This document shows, piece after piece, positions 37,201-45,492 of a stretch of 64,000 bases of DNA (position 1 is the first letter of the stretch; the number at the start of each line of letters is the position of its first letter). The position numbers and the translations under genes are program-made. The DNA is taken from the NCBI GenBank assembly GCA_965371445.1, contig CBDUYN010000022.1, positions 20,568 through 84,567 on the forward strand. Reading direction: 5' to 3'. Source of the stretch: DASWIG01 sp965371445 (GTDB taxonomy: Bacteria > Acidobacteriota > Thermoanaerobaculia > Multivoradales > J023). The notes under the pieces are model-generated. The model was not told where the DNA came from, ran no database searches, and saw only the letters and a program-made list of their open reading frames with translations.

Positions 37201-37348
37201 CAACGCGATCAACCTTCGCGTCGGGCGTGGAGGCGGAGCCTCGGATCCGGCGGAATGGATCGTGCCTCAGGCCCGAGGTGCCGGTCCCGGGGAAGTTCGG
37301 ATTCCCTATGACGGCTTTCGTGTCGTGCTGGCGGCCCGCAAGGAATAA
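34190..37348 (+). CDS. DUF4062-NTPase-TM-FGE fold protein (STAND-like)
   Basis: 1052 residues from ATG 34190. Residues 1-100 resemble DUF4062 (MRTYVASTSGDLTAHR, ADLVLAIVGW). From 185 comes an NTPase with Walker A APSGAGKS (225-232) and Walker B VLVLDQFED (299-307), followed by a winged-helix/helical part with the LSHDRMAEVLVRLVD motif usual in STAND NTPases. One TM lies at about 681-699. Residues 838-1050 are an FGE/sulfatase-modifying-factor fold (DVPAGTFRMG, EVTRGEL, RLPSEAEWEYAARAG, NPWGLFDVYGNVWEMTADW), with no Cys pair near the end. Residues 185 onward are homologous to the facing gene. Confidence 0.88.
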   Translation: MRTYVASTSGDLTAHRAAAAEVMAEMGLEAVTAEPPGDHAGRGAVAACARLVAHADLVLAIVGWQQGEVPGPELGGDGRRSWTEWEVRSALRQAKPVVVLRADDGWPPELRESDSAASARVADFRGELERLAVPFAAEPEPLPEFRLRVRRELDPFRRGGWLGDRTPEIDDAVRPRQWPAPALPERPYPLLLPYAHPDLLGGRQRELEELLRRLDEPVPILGLYAPSGAGKSSLLGGGLIPWLRAAGRPAAFERHPDEPGLADRLLGDLLTPVIRAEDDFRAFVDRLLAAARLGGRPPVLVLDQFEDLLRAGKAPRRAVVGRLLAASTQRLPGYAGPVCRWLLAYRQELHGEVCGWLANVLGDSSGSGGWVRLRRNEEAPELPHDLSGPERFHAWALPPLGTPAPGSKDRAGEAARAFREAIETPLALRDESHRPRYPWRFADGAAARLARAFGEARLARPGAPLAPELQVVLAYLLERSGEPPVVEVPEDPAELIDQALEEHLRRALGLAFPSGRAAAGRASLGRTRALLALRELTDAHGRRRKGLSVDVLAPAIGEEGREVLEKLATPQTRLVVLEEQPEGWCYVLSHDRMAEVLVRLVDGEEYAGLGVDAELLGLRRFVALRTELFKAGEVEQATEAGRHGRRIEAHADALLWGDEHRRWWAAYQERRRTDRQRNVTRWGIAAAVVTLVILGAWSWADRLTSRRALLAQISSGEPEAAFATLAQLTAEGAGSEELLAQLRQREKPFEVLGRGLGGVDEEQRGAAVLRVAELVLPLFEEAPRDPVRIASTVWALDRFAAPNRTLWEQALALRDTVLEPLRRSRPPPPAPRSAEDPDWVDVPAGTFRMGPWPTDGPAHQVTLSAFRILTHEVTRGELRRLMPDHPGEADLPVESVTWYEAYTYAAWLGGRLPSEAEWEYAARAGCAFLYCKRDGSEATIDEVAWWSGNSTDLETGEVSVRPVMRLEPNPWGLFDVYGNVWEMTADWRGVYPEEAVVDPPGRTDNAINLRVGRGGGASDPAEWIVPQARGAGPGEVRIPYDGFRVVLAARKE

Positions 37349-37358
37349 CTCGGCCCGC

Positions 37359-40300
37359 TCAAGGCCCGGGACGGCCCGCCAGCACGACCCGAAGGCCCTT
37401 GCTCTGGTCCACCCTGCCCGGATCGTGTCCGATCCGTCCCACGACGCGCGCCGCGGCGGCCCCGTGCGCGAAGTCGCCGCCGCGACTCACGCGCCGGACG
37501 ACGCCGGGGGCGGCCGGACCCCATGGGTCGCACCGCGCGGCAGGCGGGTCGTCGCCATACCAGTCCGTCGTCCATTCGTTGAGGTTGCCCAACATGTCGA
37601 AGAGTCCCCACGGATTGGGCTCGAGCCGCATCACCGGCTGCGGCCAAGGCGCTTGGGTCTCGGGATCCCTGGAGTTGCGCCGGGTCCAGGCCACCTCGTC
37701 GACCGTCGCCTCGCTGCCGTCGCGCTTGCAGTACGCGTAGGCGCAGCCGGCCCGCGCGGCATACTCCCACTCCGCCTCGGTGGGGAGCCGGCCTCCCAGC
37801 CAGGCGGCGTAGGTGTACGCCTCGTACCAGGAGACGTGGGTCCTGGGCCGGTCGTCCCGGCCCGGACCCTGGACCTCCGGCAGCAGACGGCGGGCCTCGG
37901 CGACGGTCACCTCGTGGGTCATGATCCGGAACGCCGAGAGCGGCACCTCGCGCACCGGCCCGCCGTCGGACCAGGGGCCTATCCGAAACGTACCGGCCGG
38001 AACGTCGACCCAGCCCGCGTCCCCGGCGCCCGGCGGAGCCGGCGGCGGGCGCCGGCGGCGTAAGGGCGCCAGGACGTGGTCACGCAAAGTCCGGGCGCGC
38101 TGGGCGTGCGGCGGATCGCGTCCGGGGGCGAAGTCGAGGGCCCAGACCAGGTTGGCCAGGAGCACCATGTCCTCCGGCGTCTCCTCCACCCACGGCAGGG
38201 CGACCTCCACCGCCCGCAGCACCACGGCGCCGCGCCTCTCCTTGCCGAAGCCGCCGAGCCCGCGCTCCAAGACGTCCATCGGCGCCCCGCGTCGGCGCAG
38301 GAGCGCCAGCAGCTCCTCGTCGCCGGTGTCAGGCCGCCTCGCCAGTCGGTCGAAGGCCTGAAGCGCCAGCTCGGGCTCGCCCCGGACGATCTGCTCCCGG
38401 AGGGCCAGGTCCTCCCTGCGCTGCCGCGCCCAGCTCCACGTCCCCCAGGCCACCAACGCCAGAAGGGCGACGGCGGCCACCGTGAAGCCGGCCGAGCGTC
38501 GCCGGTCGGCCCGGCGGCGCTTCCGGCACGCGGTCCACCAGGCGCAGCGCTCCGCGTCGCCCAGGAGCGCTTCGGCATGGACCGCGACGCGCCGGTAATG
38601 CCGCCGCGGCAGCCGTGTCGCCTCCTCCTCCCGCGAGCGGTGGAGCGCCGTCTTGAGCGCCACGAAGCGTCGCAGAGCCAGCAGCTCGGTGTCGATCGTG
38701 AGCTTGCCGTGCCGCCCCTCTTTTTCCACCATGCGGACCACTGCTTCGGCCAGGCGGTCGTGCGAGAGCACGTAACGGAAGCCGTCGGCCTGCTCCCGGA
38801 CCACCACCAGGCGGGTGAGCGGGCTCGACAGCCTTTCCAGGATCTCCTCACCGTCCTCGCCGATCGCCCGCGCCAGGTCCTCGACCCGGACGCCTGCGTT
38901 GCGCTGGCCCGACGCGGTGGCCAGCTCGCGCAGGGCCAGGAGCGCCCGCGCGCGGTCGGTCGGCGCCTCTTTTGTCCGTGCCACCGTCCCCTTGGGGGGA
39001 CCGGTTCGCCGGCTGCCGAGGGGGGATGACATACCCGTGGCGCTTCGCCGCGGACGGGTCTTTGCGACGGTGGTGGGAAAGACCGTCTCGAGAGCGCGCC
39101 GCAGGTGCTCCGCCAGGGCTTCGTCGATCAGCCGGCCGGGATCTTCGGGCACCGCGACCTCGCGGGGCGACGGCCCATCCGCGTCCGTGCGCGCCAGGAG
39201 ATGTGCCAACACCACCTGCAGCTCCGGGGTCAGCGGCGCGTCGGGCCGGGCGACCCGGGCTTCGGCGAACGCCCTGGCCAGCCGCGCGGCGCCGTCCGCG
39301 GCGAAGCGCCACGGGTATGTTGACGATTCCAGCGCCAGGGGCTTTTCGATGGCGTCGCGAAAGATCCGCTCCGCCTCGGCGACCGGATCGGCCCTGGGCG
39401 GCGGCGTTCCCAGCGGCGAGAGCTTCAGGAACTGGAAGCGGTCCGGCCCCGCCAGGTCGTAGGGCAGCCCCGCGGGAACGGCGAGCCGCGCGCTGCCGGC
39501 GTCGGCGAGCACGTCGCCGAGCCAGGCCACGACGTCGCCGTGGAATTCCTGGCGGTAGGCCAGAACCCAGCGACAGAGCGGTCCCTCGGAGCCCGGCCGG
39601 CGCGCCACCGAAGCCGCCAGCAGGATTCCCAACCGCGCCCGCGCCGGCTCCGCCGCCGCGTCCCGCAACAGCTCCTCGAGCTGGTCGACGACGAGGACCG
39701 GCGCCCGGCCGCTGGCGAGGCGGGCGACCTCGTGCAGGTGATCGACGAAGGCCTGAGGCGTCTCGCCGTCAGCCATGGCTGAGCGCGCCTCCGGCGCGAC
39801 CGTCGTCGCGTCGTCCATTTCCAGCAGATCGGCGACGAGGCGTCGCGCCAGGTCCCCCTCCCGCGGATGGCGCGCCAGGGCCACCGGTACCCCGGCGTCG
39901 CGCAGGGCGGGAGCCAGACCGGCGATCAGCAGCGAGCTCTTGCCGGTGCCCGAGGCCGCGTAGAGGCCGAGGATCGGCTGCGGCGTGCGCAACCGGCGGC
40001 GCAGCTCGTCGAGCTCGTGGTCGCGGCCGGCGAGAAGCGCCGGGTGGGTGTAGGGCAGGAGCACCGGATAGGGCCGTTCCGGCAGCTCCGGGGACGGCCA
40101 ACGACGCAGCCGGACCGCTCCCGGCCGGACCGCTCGCGGGGCTGCGAGGGTGTCCGGCCCCTCGCCGGCGGCAGGCCCGGCCGGATCTTCTCTCCGCCCC
40201 GCTTCCTCCCCGGCACCGGCCAGGGCCGCTGCCACCTCCCGGGCCGAGGCGGGGCGGTCATGGGGGTCCTTTTCCAGGCACTGGAGGATTAGGCGTTCGG

Positions 40301-41210
40301 TGACTCCGGCGAGCCCTTCGACCAGCTCTCCGGGCGGCCGTGGCGCCACCTCCCGATGGAGCCGCGCGAGCTCGCTCGGCGACCGGGCCTCGAATGCCGG
40401 CCGCCCGGTCACCAGCTCGTAGAGCACCAGCCCGAACGCGTAGAGGTCACTCTTGACCGAAGCCTCGCCGGCCTGGTGCTCCGGCGCCATGTACGCCGGG
40501 GTGCCGCCGAGGGCGTCGGCTCCGGCCACCGCGGCGAGCCCGAAGTCGGCGAGGCGCACCCGCCCCGTGTCGTCGATCATCACGTTGGCCGGCTTCAGGT
40601 CATGATGCAGGATGCCCTCGGCGTGGACCGCGGCCAGGCCCTCGGCCAGCTGCCGGCCGATCGTCACCACCCGGTCTTCGGGCAGTCGGCCGAGGCGCCG
40701 CAAGAGCCCGGCCAGGTCCTCGCCGGCGACGTGCTCCATCGACAGGAAGTGCCGTCCGCCGGCCTTGCCGACATCGTAGACCCGGCAGACGTTGGGATGG
40801 CCAATGGCCCTGGCGATGCGCACCTCGTCGAGCAGTAGCGCCAGTCTCGCGGGGTTGTCCCGGGCCGCTTCCGGCAGGAATTTCAGCGCCACCGTCTGGC
40901 CCAGCTTGAGGTCTTCGGCGCGGTAGACCTCGCCCATGCCGCCGCGGCCGAGGAGGCCCGCGACGCGGTAACGCCCGGCCAGGATCGTTCCGGCAGCCAG
41001 GCCGCCGGCCGGGCTTTCGAGAGTCCTGGCCAGACCCTCGTGGCCGGTGGAGGTGTCGTCCTGGTCGTAGGCGAGCAGCGAGAGGACCTCACGGCGCAGC
41101 TCGTCGTCGTCGCCACAGGCCCGGTCGACGAACCCGCGGCGCTCAGGCACCGGCCGCTCGCGGGCCGCCAGGAAGAGCTCCTTGATCAGCGGGTTACGCT
41201 CCTCGCTCAT
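37359..41210 (-). CDS. Ser/Thr protein kinase-NTPase-TM-FGE fold protein
   Basis: 1283 residues. N-terminal ECF-kinase-linked helix (1-50), then a complete kinase: glycine loop GRGGMGEV (88-95), Lys110, catalytic loop HHDLKPAN (202-209, with His in place of the usual Arg before Asp204), DFG (222-224) and APE (242-244). From 375 it parallels the DUF4062 protein: AASGTGKSS Walker A (418-426), VLVVDQLEE, LSHDRLAEAVVRM, TM about 908-926 and the FGE fold about 1068-1280 (RLPTEAEWEYAARAG, NPWGLFDMLGNLNEW, no Cys pair). Residues about 717-746 are an insertion absent from the paralogue. Its start overlaps the sigma factor stop. Confidence 0.9.
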   Translation of the reverse strand: MSEERNPLIKELFLAARERPVPERRGFVDRACGDDDELRREVLSLLAYDQDDTSTGHEGLARTLESPAGGLAAGTILAGRYRVAGLLGRGGMGEVYRAEDLKLGQTVALKFLPEAARDNPARLALLLDEVRIARAIGHPNVCRVYDVGKAGGRHFLSMEHVAGEDLAGLLRRLGRLPEDRVVTIGRQLAEGLAAVHAEGILHHDLKPANVMIDDTGRVRLADFGLAAVAGADALGGTPAYMAPEHQAGEASVKSDLYAFGLVLYELVTGRPAFEARSPSELARLHREVAPRPPGELVEGLAGVTERLILQCLEKDPHDRPASAREVAAALAGAGEEAGRREDPAGPAAGEGPDTLAAPRAVRPGAVRLRRWPSPELPERPYPVLLPYTHPALLAGRDHELDELRRRLRTPQPILGLYAASGTGKSSLLIAGLAPALRDAGVPVALARHPREGDLARRLVADLLEMDDATTVAPEARSAMADGETPQAFVDHLHEVARLASGRAPVLVVDQLEELLRDAAAEPARARLGILLAASVARRPGSEGPLCRWVLAYRQEFHGDVVAWLGDVLADAGSARLAVPAGLPYDLAGPDRFQFLKLSPLGTPPPRADPVAEAERIFRDAIEKPLALESSTYPWRFAADGAARLARAFAEARVARPDAPLTPELQVVLAHLLARTDADGPSPREVAVPEDPGRLIDEALAEHLRRALETVFPTTVAKTRPRRSATGMSSPLGSRRTGPPKGTVARTKEAPTDRARALLALRELATASGQRNAGVRVEDLARAIGEDGEEILERLSSPLTRLVVVREQADGFRYVLSHDRLAEAVVRMVEKEGRHGKLTIDTELLALRRFVALKTALHRSREEEATRLPRRHYRRVAVHAEALLGDAERCAWWTACRKRRRADRRRSAGFTVAAVALLALVAWGTWSWARQRREDLALREQIVRGEPELALQAFDRLARRPDTGDEELLALLRRRGAPMDVLERGLGGFGKERRGAVVLRAVEVALPWVEETPEDMVLLANLVWALDFAPGRDPPHAQRARTLRDHVLAPLRRRRPPPAPPGAGDAGWVDVPAGTFRIGPWSDGGPVREVPLSAFRIMTHEVTVAEARRLLPEVQGPGRDDRPRTHVSWYEAYTYAAWLGGRLPTEAEWEYAARAGCAYAYCKRDGSEATVDEVAWTRRNSRDPETQAPWPQPVMRLEPNPWGLFDMLGNLNEWTTDWYGDDPPAARCDPWGPAAPGVVRRVSRGGDFAHGAAAARVVGRIGHDPGRVDQSKGLRVVLAGRPGP
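38986..39319. repeat. SD-bearing repeat insertion and 27-bp inverted duplication inside the kinase gene
   Basis: 38986-39029 contains GTCCCCTTGGGGGGA and GAGGGGGGA, the same boxes as the tandem element at 47564. Immediately after it, 39030-39056 is an exact reverse complement of 39293-39319, which is part of the kinase gene itself (YPWRFAADG codons). The insertion adds about 25-30 residues without breaking the frame. Confidence 0.8.
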
Positions 41211-41815
41211 GGCGCGTCGACCTGGGCGGCGTGGTGGGCCAGCTCGCGCTTCAACCAGGCCCGGGCGTAAGCCCAGTCACCCTGCACGGTGCGCCGTGAG
41301 ACCTGGAGGAGGTCGGCGATCTCGATAGACTTGAGACCCGCGAAGAAGCGCAGCTCGACGATCCGCGCCTGGCGCTCGTCGATGGTGGCGAGCCGGGTGA
41401 GCGCGCGGTCGAGCGCCAGGAGATCCTCGGGGTCCCAGCCGTCCGCCGTGGCCGGGGCCAGCTCATCGGCAAAAGTGACGCGCTGCCAGCCGGCGCCGCG
41501 TTTGGCCCGCAGCCTGCCGCGGGCGTGATCGATCAGCACCCGGCGCATCATCTGGGCGCCAACGGCCAGGAAGTGGGAACGGCCGCGCCAGTCGACCTGG
41601 GTCTGGTCGACCAGCTTGAGATAGGCCTCGTGCACCAGGGCGGTCGGCTGGAGCGTGTGCCCGGGGCTCTCGCGCTGCATGAAGCGCGCCGCCAACCGCC
41701 GCAGCTCGTCGTAGACCAGCGGCATCAGCTCCTCCGCGCCGGCCGCGGCACCGGCGTCGTCTCCGCTCAGGGCGGTGACGATCGCCGTCGCTTTGGACTT
41801 CGCAGGGCTCGCCAT
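41207..41815 (-). CDS. ECF sigma factor, acidobacterial/planctomycete type
   Basis: 202 residues from ATG 41815. Region 2 is seen in MPLVYDELRRLAARFMQRE and HTLQPTALVHEAYLKLVD, region 2.4 around FLAVGAQMMRRVLIDHARGR, and region 4 as the helix-turn-helix LKSIEIADLLQVSRRTVQGDWAYARAWLKREL. This is the sigma subfamily commonly coupled to giant Ser/Thr kinases. The stop overlaps the kinase start by 4 bp (ATGA), so the two are co-translated, and the kinase is the likely regulator of this factor. Confidence 0.93.
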   Translation of the reverse strand: MASPAKSKATAIVTALSGDDAGAAAGAEELMPLVYDELRRLAARFMQRESPGHTLQPTALVHEAYLKLVDQTQVDWRGRSHFLAVGAQMMRRVLIDHARGRLRAKRGAGWQRVTFADELAPATADGWDPEDLLALDRALTRLATIDERQARIVELRFFAGLKSIEIADLLQVSRRTVQGDWAYARAWLKRELAHHAAQVDAP

Positions 41816-41974
41816 CAATACCTTCCTCGACGGTACCGAGTATATCCGTCCGCCGGCGCCTGGGAGGTCGCCATCTCCGCCCTTGCACATTTTTCCGCGG
41901 ACATCGCGGAGGTGGTTGAGGGCGGAAATGAAAGCCGCCCCAGCCCACGAGAACCAACGGTACGGAGGTCAACC

Positions 41975-43672
41975 ATGAGATTTCACCGCATGCTCACCGT
42001 CATCCTCGTCGCGATCCTGCTCGCCGCCGCGCCGGCGACCCGGGCCGCCGGCGAGCCGCTTCGCGTCATCCTCTCCGATCTGCAGGGCTACCGCCCATCC
42101 CTCGAGGTCGAGAGGGGAGATTGGATCTTCTTCGACCTGGAGCCGGTCACCCTGAGGCCGTTCTACCGAGGTCCGATCCGGATCGACAACTTCACCGTGA
42201 TGGGCGACTTCGAGGAGATCGAATGGCAGACCGCACCCGGCGCCCCCGTCCACACGTTCCCGCGCGCCGCCCGGCGCGTGGTGGACGACGAGGCCTTCTC
42301 CGTCTTTCATCTGAGCTTTCCGGCCACCGAGCTGCGCCGCCTCGATCCGTTGCCGATTCGGTTCGATCAAAACCACGGCAGCGCTGCCTGGCCCTTTCGC
42401 ATACGGTCGGCTGGCATCCCTAACACCGAGGTCGTCCGCATCAACGACCGGGTCCAGTACTCGAGCCACGTGGTCAACATCGTGGCTCCGGACGTCGTGA
42501 ACGACGGCACCCTGCCGCGCGGCGACCGGATCTTCAACGTGCTCGATCTGCTCGAAACCTTCTACACGCACTTCACCGACAGCTACGAGGAGGTGAGCTT
42601 CGTCCCGACCCGGTCCCATCGGCGCCCCACGGGTTTCGCCTACCGCATCGCGGGTGGGGTGCCCCAGAGGCTCGTGGGCGGCAATGTCCACGTCCGGGGC
42701 GACATGATCTGGAACGTCCACACGCTCCACGAGACCGGACACCAGTGGGGCTTCCGCTTCGACCTTTTCGCGGTGGCGGGAGTCGAGCCGCAGGTGTCCA
42801 CGCAGTGCATCGACGGAGGCCACACGCCGCTGATCGCCGACCTGCCGAGCTTCTTGACGGACTCGTGCAGGCTGAACAAGACCCGTCACGGTCCTCTCTG
42901 CATCCAGCGAGACGAGAAGGGATGGGTCCTCGGTCACTGTGAGCTGCCGCTCTCCTATCACCCGCTTCAGCTCTACGCCATGGGCCTTCTGGCGAAGGAC
43001 GAGGTACCGCCGCTCTATCTGCGGCTGCGGCAGGACCCGATCCGCCCCATCGAGCCCGGCACCCGGGTCGAGGGACCGTTCGTCAAGTTGACGATCGACG
43101 ACGTCGTGGCCCACTACGGGGAGCGTCAGGGCTCGCCGATGCCGGCGATCTGGCGGCGGGCCCTGGTCGTGATCTCGCCGGAGCGCCTCTTGAGCCCCGG
43201 GCAACTGGCCTGGTTCAACTTCTTCGCCAAGCGGACGTCCGACCCGAACGTGACGGGCATCGAGGGCCTCGACCGTAGCCCTTCCATGGAATTCGCAACC
43301 CGAGGAATGGTCGACCTGCGCACCGACATCCGTCCCATTGAGGAACCGAAGGTCATCGGGCGATTCCCGGTCGCGTACCCGAAGGTGGGTCCGCGGGACA
43401 TCGCGGGGCTGGTGCTCGACGAGGATCTCACCACCCGTTACAAAGTGCGCCGCTTCTACGTTGTCTCGGGGAAGGTGCCAGGGCGTGGGAATCACCAGAC
43501 CGTGCGCATCGAGGTCGCCTCGAAGGTCTTCCTGGGCAAGATCGGGGCGGATCGGCGTTTCTCGGTCCGATTCAGGCTGGATCCCAAGGATCGCGGGCCC
43601 CGGTGGATGACTTTTGGGCTGGGTGAGTCCGGCCCGGTGCTCGGCCGGATCGCTCCGGTCTACGTGGAGTGA
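41975..43672 (+). CDS. Secreted zinc-protease-like protein (HETGH)
   Basis: 565 residues from ATG 41975 with GGAGG at 41964-41968. Signal peptide MLTVILVAILLAAAPATRAAG. The middle carries HETGH (252-256), an HExxH zinc site followed by QWGF, and six cysteines in the region after it (CIDGGH, DSCRL, LCIQRD, GHCEL). The C-terminal quarter is beta-rich and may be a binding domain. I cannot name the peptidase family. The next gene is a paralogue in layout. Confidence 0.72.
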   Translation: MRFHRMLTVILVAILLAAAPATRAAGEPLRVILSDLQGYRPSLEVERGDWIFFDLEPVTLRPFYRGPIRIDNFTVMGDFEEIEWQTAPGAPVHTFPRAARRVVDDEAFSVFHLSFPATELRRLDPLPIRFDQNHGSAAWPFRIRSAGIPNTEVVRINDRVQYSSHVVNIVAPDVVNDGTLPRGDRIFNVLDLLETFYTHFTDSYEEVSFVPTRSHRRPTGFAYRIAGGVPQRLVGGNVHVRGDMIWNVHTLHETGHQWGFRFDLFAVAGVEPQVSTQCIDGGHTPLIADLPSFLTDSCRLNKTRHGPLCIQRDEKGWVLGHCELPLSYHPLQLYAMGLLAKDEVPPLYLRLRQDPIRPIEPGTRVEGPFVKLTIDDVVAHYGERQGSPMPAIWRRALVVISPERLLSPGQLAWFNFFAKRTSDPNVTGIEGLDRSPSMEFATRGMVDLRTDIRPIEEPKVIGRFPVAYPKVGPRDIAGLVLDEDLTTRYKVRRFYVVSGKVPGRGNHQTVRIEVASKVFLGKIGADRRFSVRFRLDPKDRGPRWMTFGLGESGPVLGRIAPVYVE

Positions 43673-43699
43673 CGAACCTGGCGACCCCGGAAGAAAAAC

Positions 43700-43742
43700 G
43701 AGACAGAACCATGAACTTCCAACACGGAGACAGAACCATGAA
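43700..43742 (+). promoter_or_regulatory. Duplicated translation start region
   Basis: GAGACAGAACCATGAA occurs at 43700-43715 and again at 43727-43742, 27 bp apart and in the same frame, giving two ATGs each with a GAGA-type SD. Confidence 0.65.
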
Positions 43743-45492
43743 AATTCACCGCATGCTCACCGTCATCCTCTTCCCGATCCTGCTCGCCGCTCCGCTGGCG
43801 GCCCAAGCCGCCGCGGGCGCCGGCGCCGAGACCTCCTGGTGCGGCGCCCACCCGGCTCGCCTGGCCGGTACCCTGGCCCGCCACCAGCGCCACCAGCGCC
43901 AGCTGGAACGTCACCCCGTCCTGGCGGAGACATCGGGCCGCGCCCGGACCGCTTCCGTAAACGTCTACCACGTCGATCAGCTCGCGATCATTGAGGACGA
44001 CGGGACCTTGATCGCTCCGGCCGCGCCCTTCGACCTGTCGGGGAAGTCCATCCAGTTCCTGCGCCGGCCGCGCGGGATGAGCGTCGTGCGCTCCGCGGTG
44101 GGGTACAAAGACCAGATCGGAGAAAGGCTCCTGCTGCCCTTTGGCTCGTCCTACGTCCCCTTCACCGACGGCTTCGAGCTCCCCTTCTTCGACCAGGTCT
44201 ACTCCGGCGTCCGGGTCAGCGAGGCCGGCTATCTCCGCTTCGACGAGCGGACCCTCTTCAGCCACCCTGACAACGAGCTCGACCTCCTCACCGGACCTCC
44301 GAGCATCGCGGTCTTCTTTGCGGATCTCGATCCCTCGGCCGCGACAAACGGCAACGGCGTCTACGTGCAGCACCTGCCCAGGCGGGTGCGGATCACCTGG
44401 CTCGGGGTTCCCGAAGCAGGCAGCGGAAACCTGGTCACTGCGCAAGTCACCCTCTTCGACAACGGCCGCATCCTCTTCGCCTACGGCGACGTCGCCGCCT
44501 CCCGCGGGATCGTCGGCGTCTTTCCCGGCGGCGGCGTCCAGATCGACGCCTACCCTCTCGACATCAGCGAGGAGCTGCCGCAGCCGCCGCGTCAGGCCGC
44601 CTATTTCGAGACCTTCAGCGACGCGGAGAAGGTCGACGAGCTCGCCTTGACCGAGGCCTTCTACGAGCGCTTCCAGGACCGCTACGATCACCTGGTCGTG
44701 TGGGCCGATTTCCCCCTGGCGTCGCCCGGGGGCGACGGCTCGTTCCAGGTCACGTTGAAAAACGACGTCGAGGGCATCGGCATGCCGCGCTTCGACCTGT
44801 CGCGGTCTCTGGGCCTCAACCGGCTCGAAAGCTACGTTCAAATGGGCGACCTGGGGCAGTATCCCGCCAACCCCAACGAGATCGTTTTCGACACCTACTC
44901 GACGATGGACGTCCTGGCCCACCAGGTGGGGCACCGCTGGCTGGGCCTGGTCAGGCATCGCAGTTACTACAATGGGAACCAGGGCGGTGAGGTCATCCAT
45001 CTGCTCGATCCTGTCGGCGCCGAGCACTGGAGCTTTCACTTCGACACCGGCGCCTCGGTTCTCGGCGGCAACGACATCCGGGACAATGGCGACGGCACCT
45101 TCACGACCGTCGGCGCGACCTCACAGTACTGCGATCTCGACCTCTACCTGATGGGCCTGATCCCGGCCGCGGCGGTGCCGAGCTTCTTCTATGTCGGCAG
45201 CGTCGCCAGCCCGCCGTCCTGGCACCCTCCGGAAACCGGCGTCACGATGACGGGAGACCGCGTCGAGGTGGCGATCGACGACGTCACCGACGCCATCGGA
45301 ACGCGGGTGCCGGCGAGCGCCGATGCGCCCAAGGTCTTTTCCACGGCCTTTGTGCTGTTGGTCCGGGAAGGCGAGCCACCCTCCGTAGAGTCGCTCGAGA
45401 AGTTGGGCTACTTCCGGCGCTATTGGCATCGCTACTTCAAGGAGGCTACCCACTTCCACGGCCGGGTCAATACCTCCCTTCGCGTGAAGTAG
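43738..45492 (+). CDS. Secreted paralogue with degenerate zinc site (HQVGH)
   Basis: 584 residues from ATG 43738; an in-frame ATG 27 bp upstream lies in a duplicated start region and may also be used. The signal peptide is almost identical, in DNA, to that of the preceding gene. The middle has a beta-rich domain (GFELPFFDQVYSGVRVSEAGYLRF, as in nidogen-like modules), then LAHQVGHRWLG (395-399), where Gln replaces the catalytic Glu of HExxH. A conserved CDLDLYLMGL block follows. Probably non-proteolytic, though that is inference. Confidence 0.75.
   Translation: MKIHRMLTVILFPILLAAPLAAQAAAGAGAETSWCGAHPARLAGTLARHQRHQRQLERHPVLAETSGRARTASVNVYHVDQLAIIEDDGTLIAPAAPFDLSGKSIQFLRRPRGMSVVRSAVGYKDQIGERLLLPFGSSYVPFTDGFELPFFDQVYSGVRVSEAGYLRFDERTLFSHPDNELDLLTGPPSIAVFFADLDPSAATNGNGVYVQHLPRRVRITWLGVPEAGSGNLVTAQVTLFDNGRILFAYGDVAASRGIVGVFPGGGVQIDAYPLDISEELPQPPRQAAYFETFSDAEKVDELALTEAFYERFQDRYDHLVVWADFPLASPGGDGSFQVTLKNDVEGIGMPRFDLSRSLGLNRLESYVQMGDLGQYPANPNEIVFDTYSTMDVLAHQVGHRWLGLVRHRSYYNGNQGGEVIHLLDPVGAEHWSFHFDTGASVLGGNDIRDNGDGTFTTVGATSQYCDLDLYLMGLIPAAAVPSFFYVGSVASPPSWHPPETGVTMTGDRVEVAIDDVTDAIGTRVPASADAPKVFSTAFVLLVREGEPPSVESLEKLGYFRRYWHRYFKEATHFHGRVNTSLRVK

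Noticed and set aside
38972..40303. 443-codon plus-strand frame opposite the kinase gene
   Set aside because: Arg/Pro/Ala-rich shadow of the minus-strand kinase-NTPase gene.
34190..41210. Diversity-generating retroelement variable proteins
   Set aside because: FGE folds are typical targets, but no reverse transcriptase, template repeat or adenine-biased variable repeat is seen in the window.
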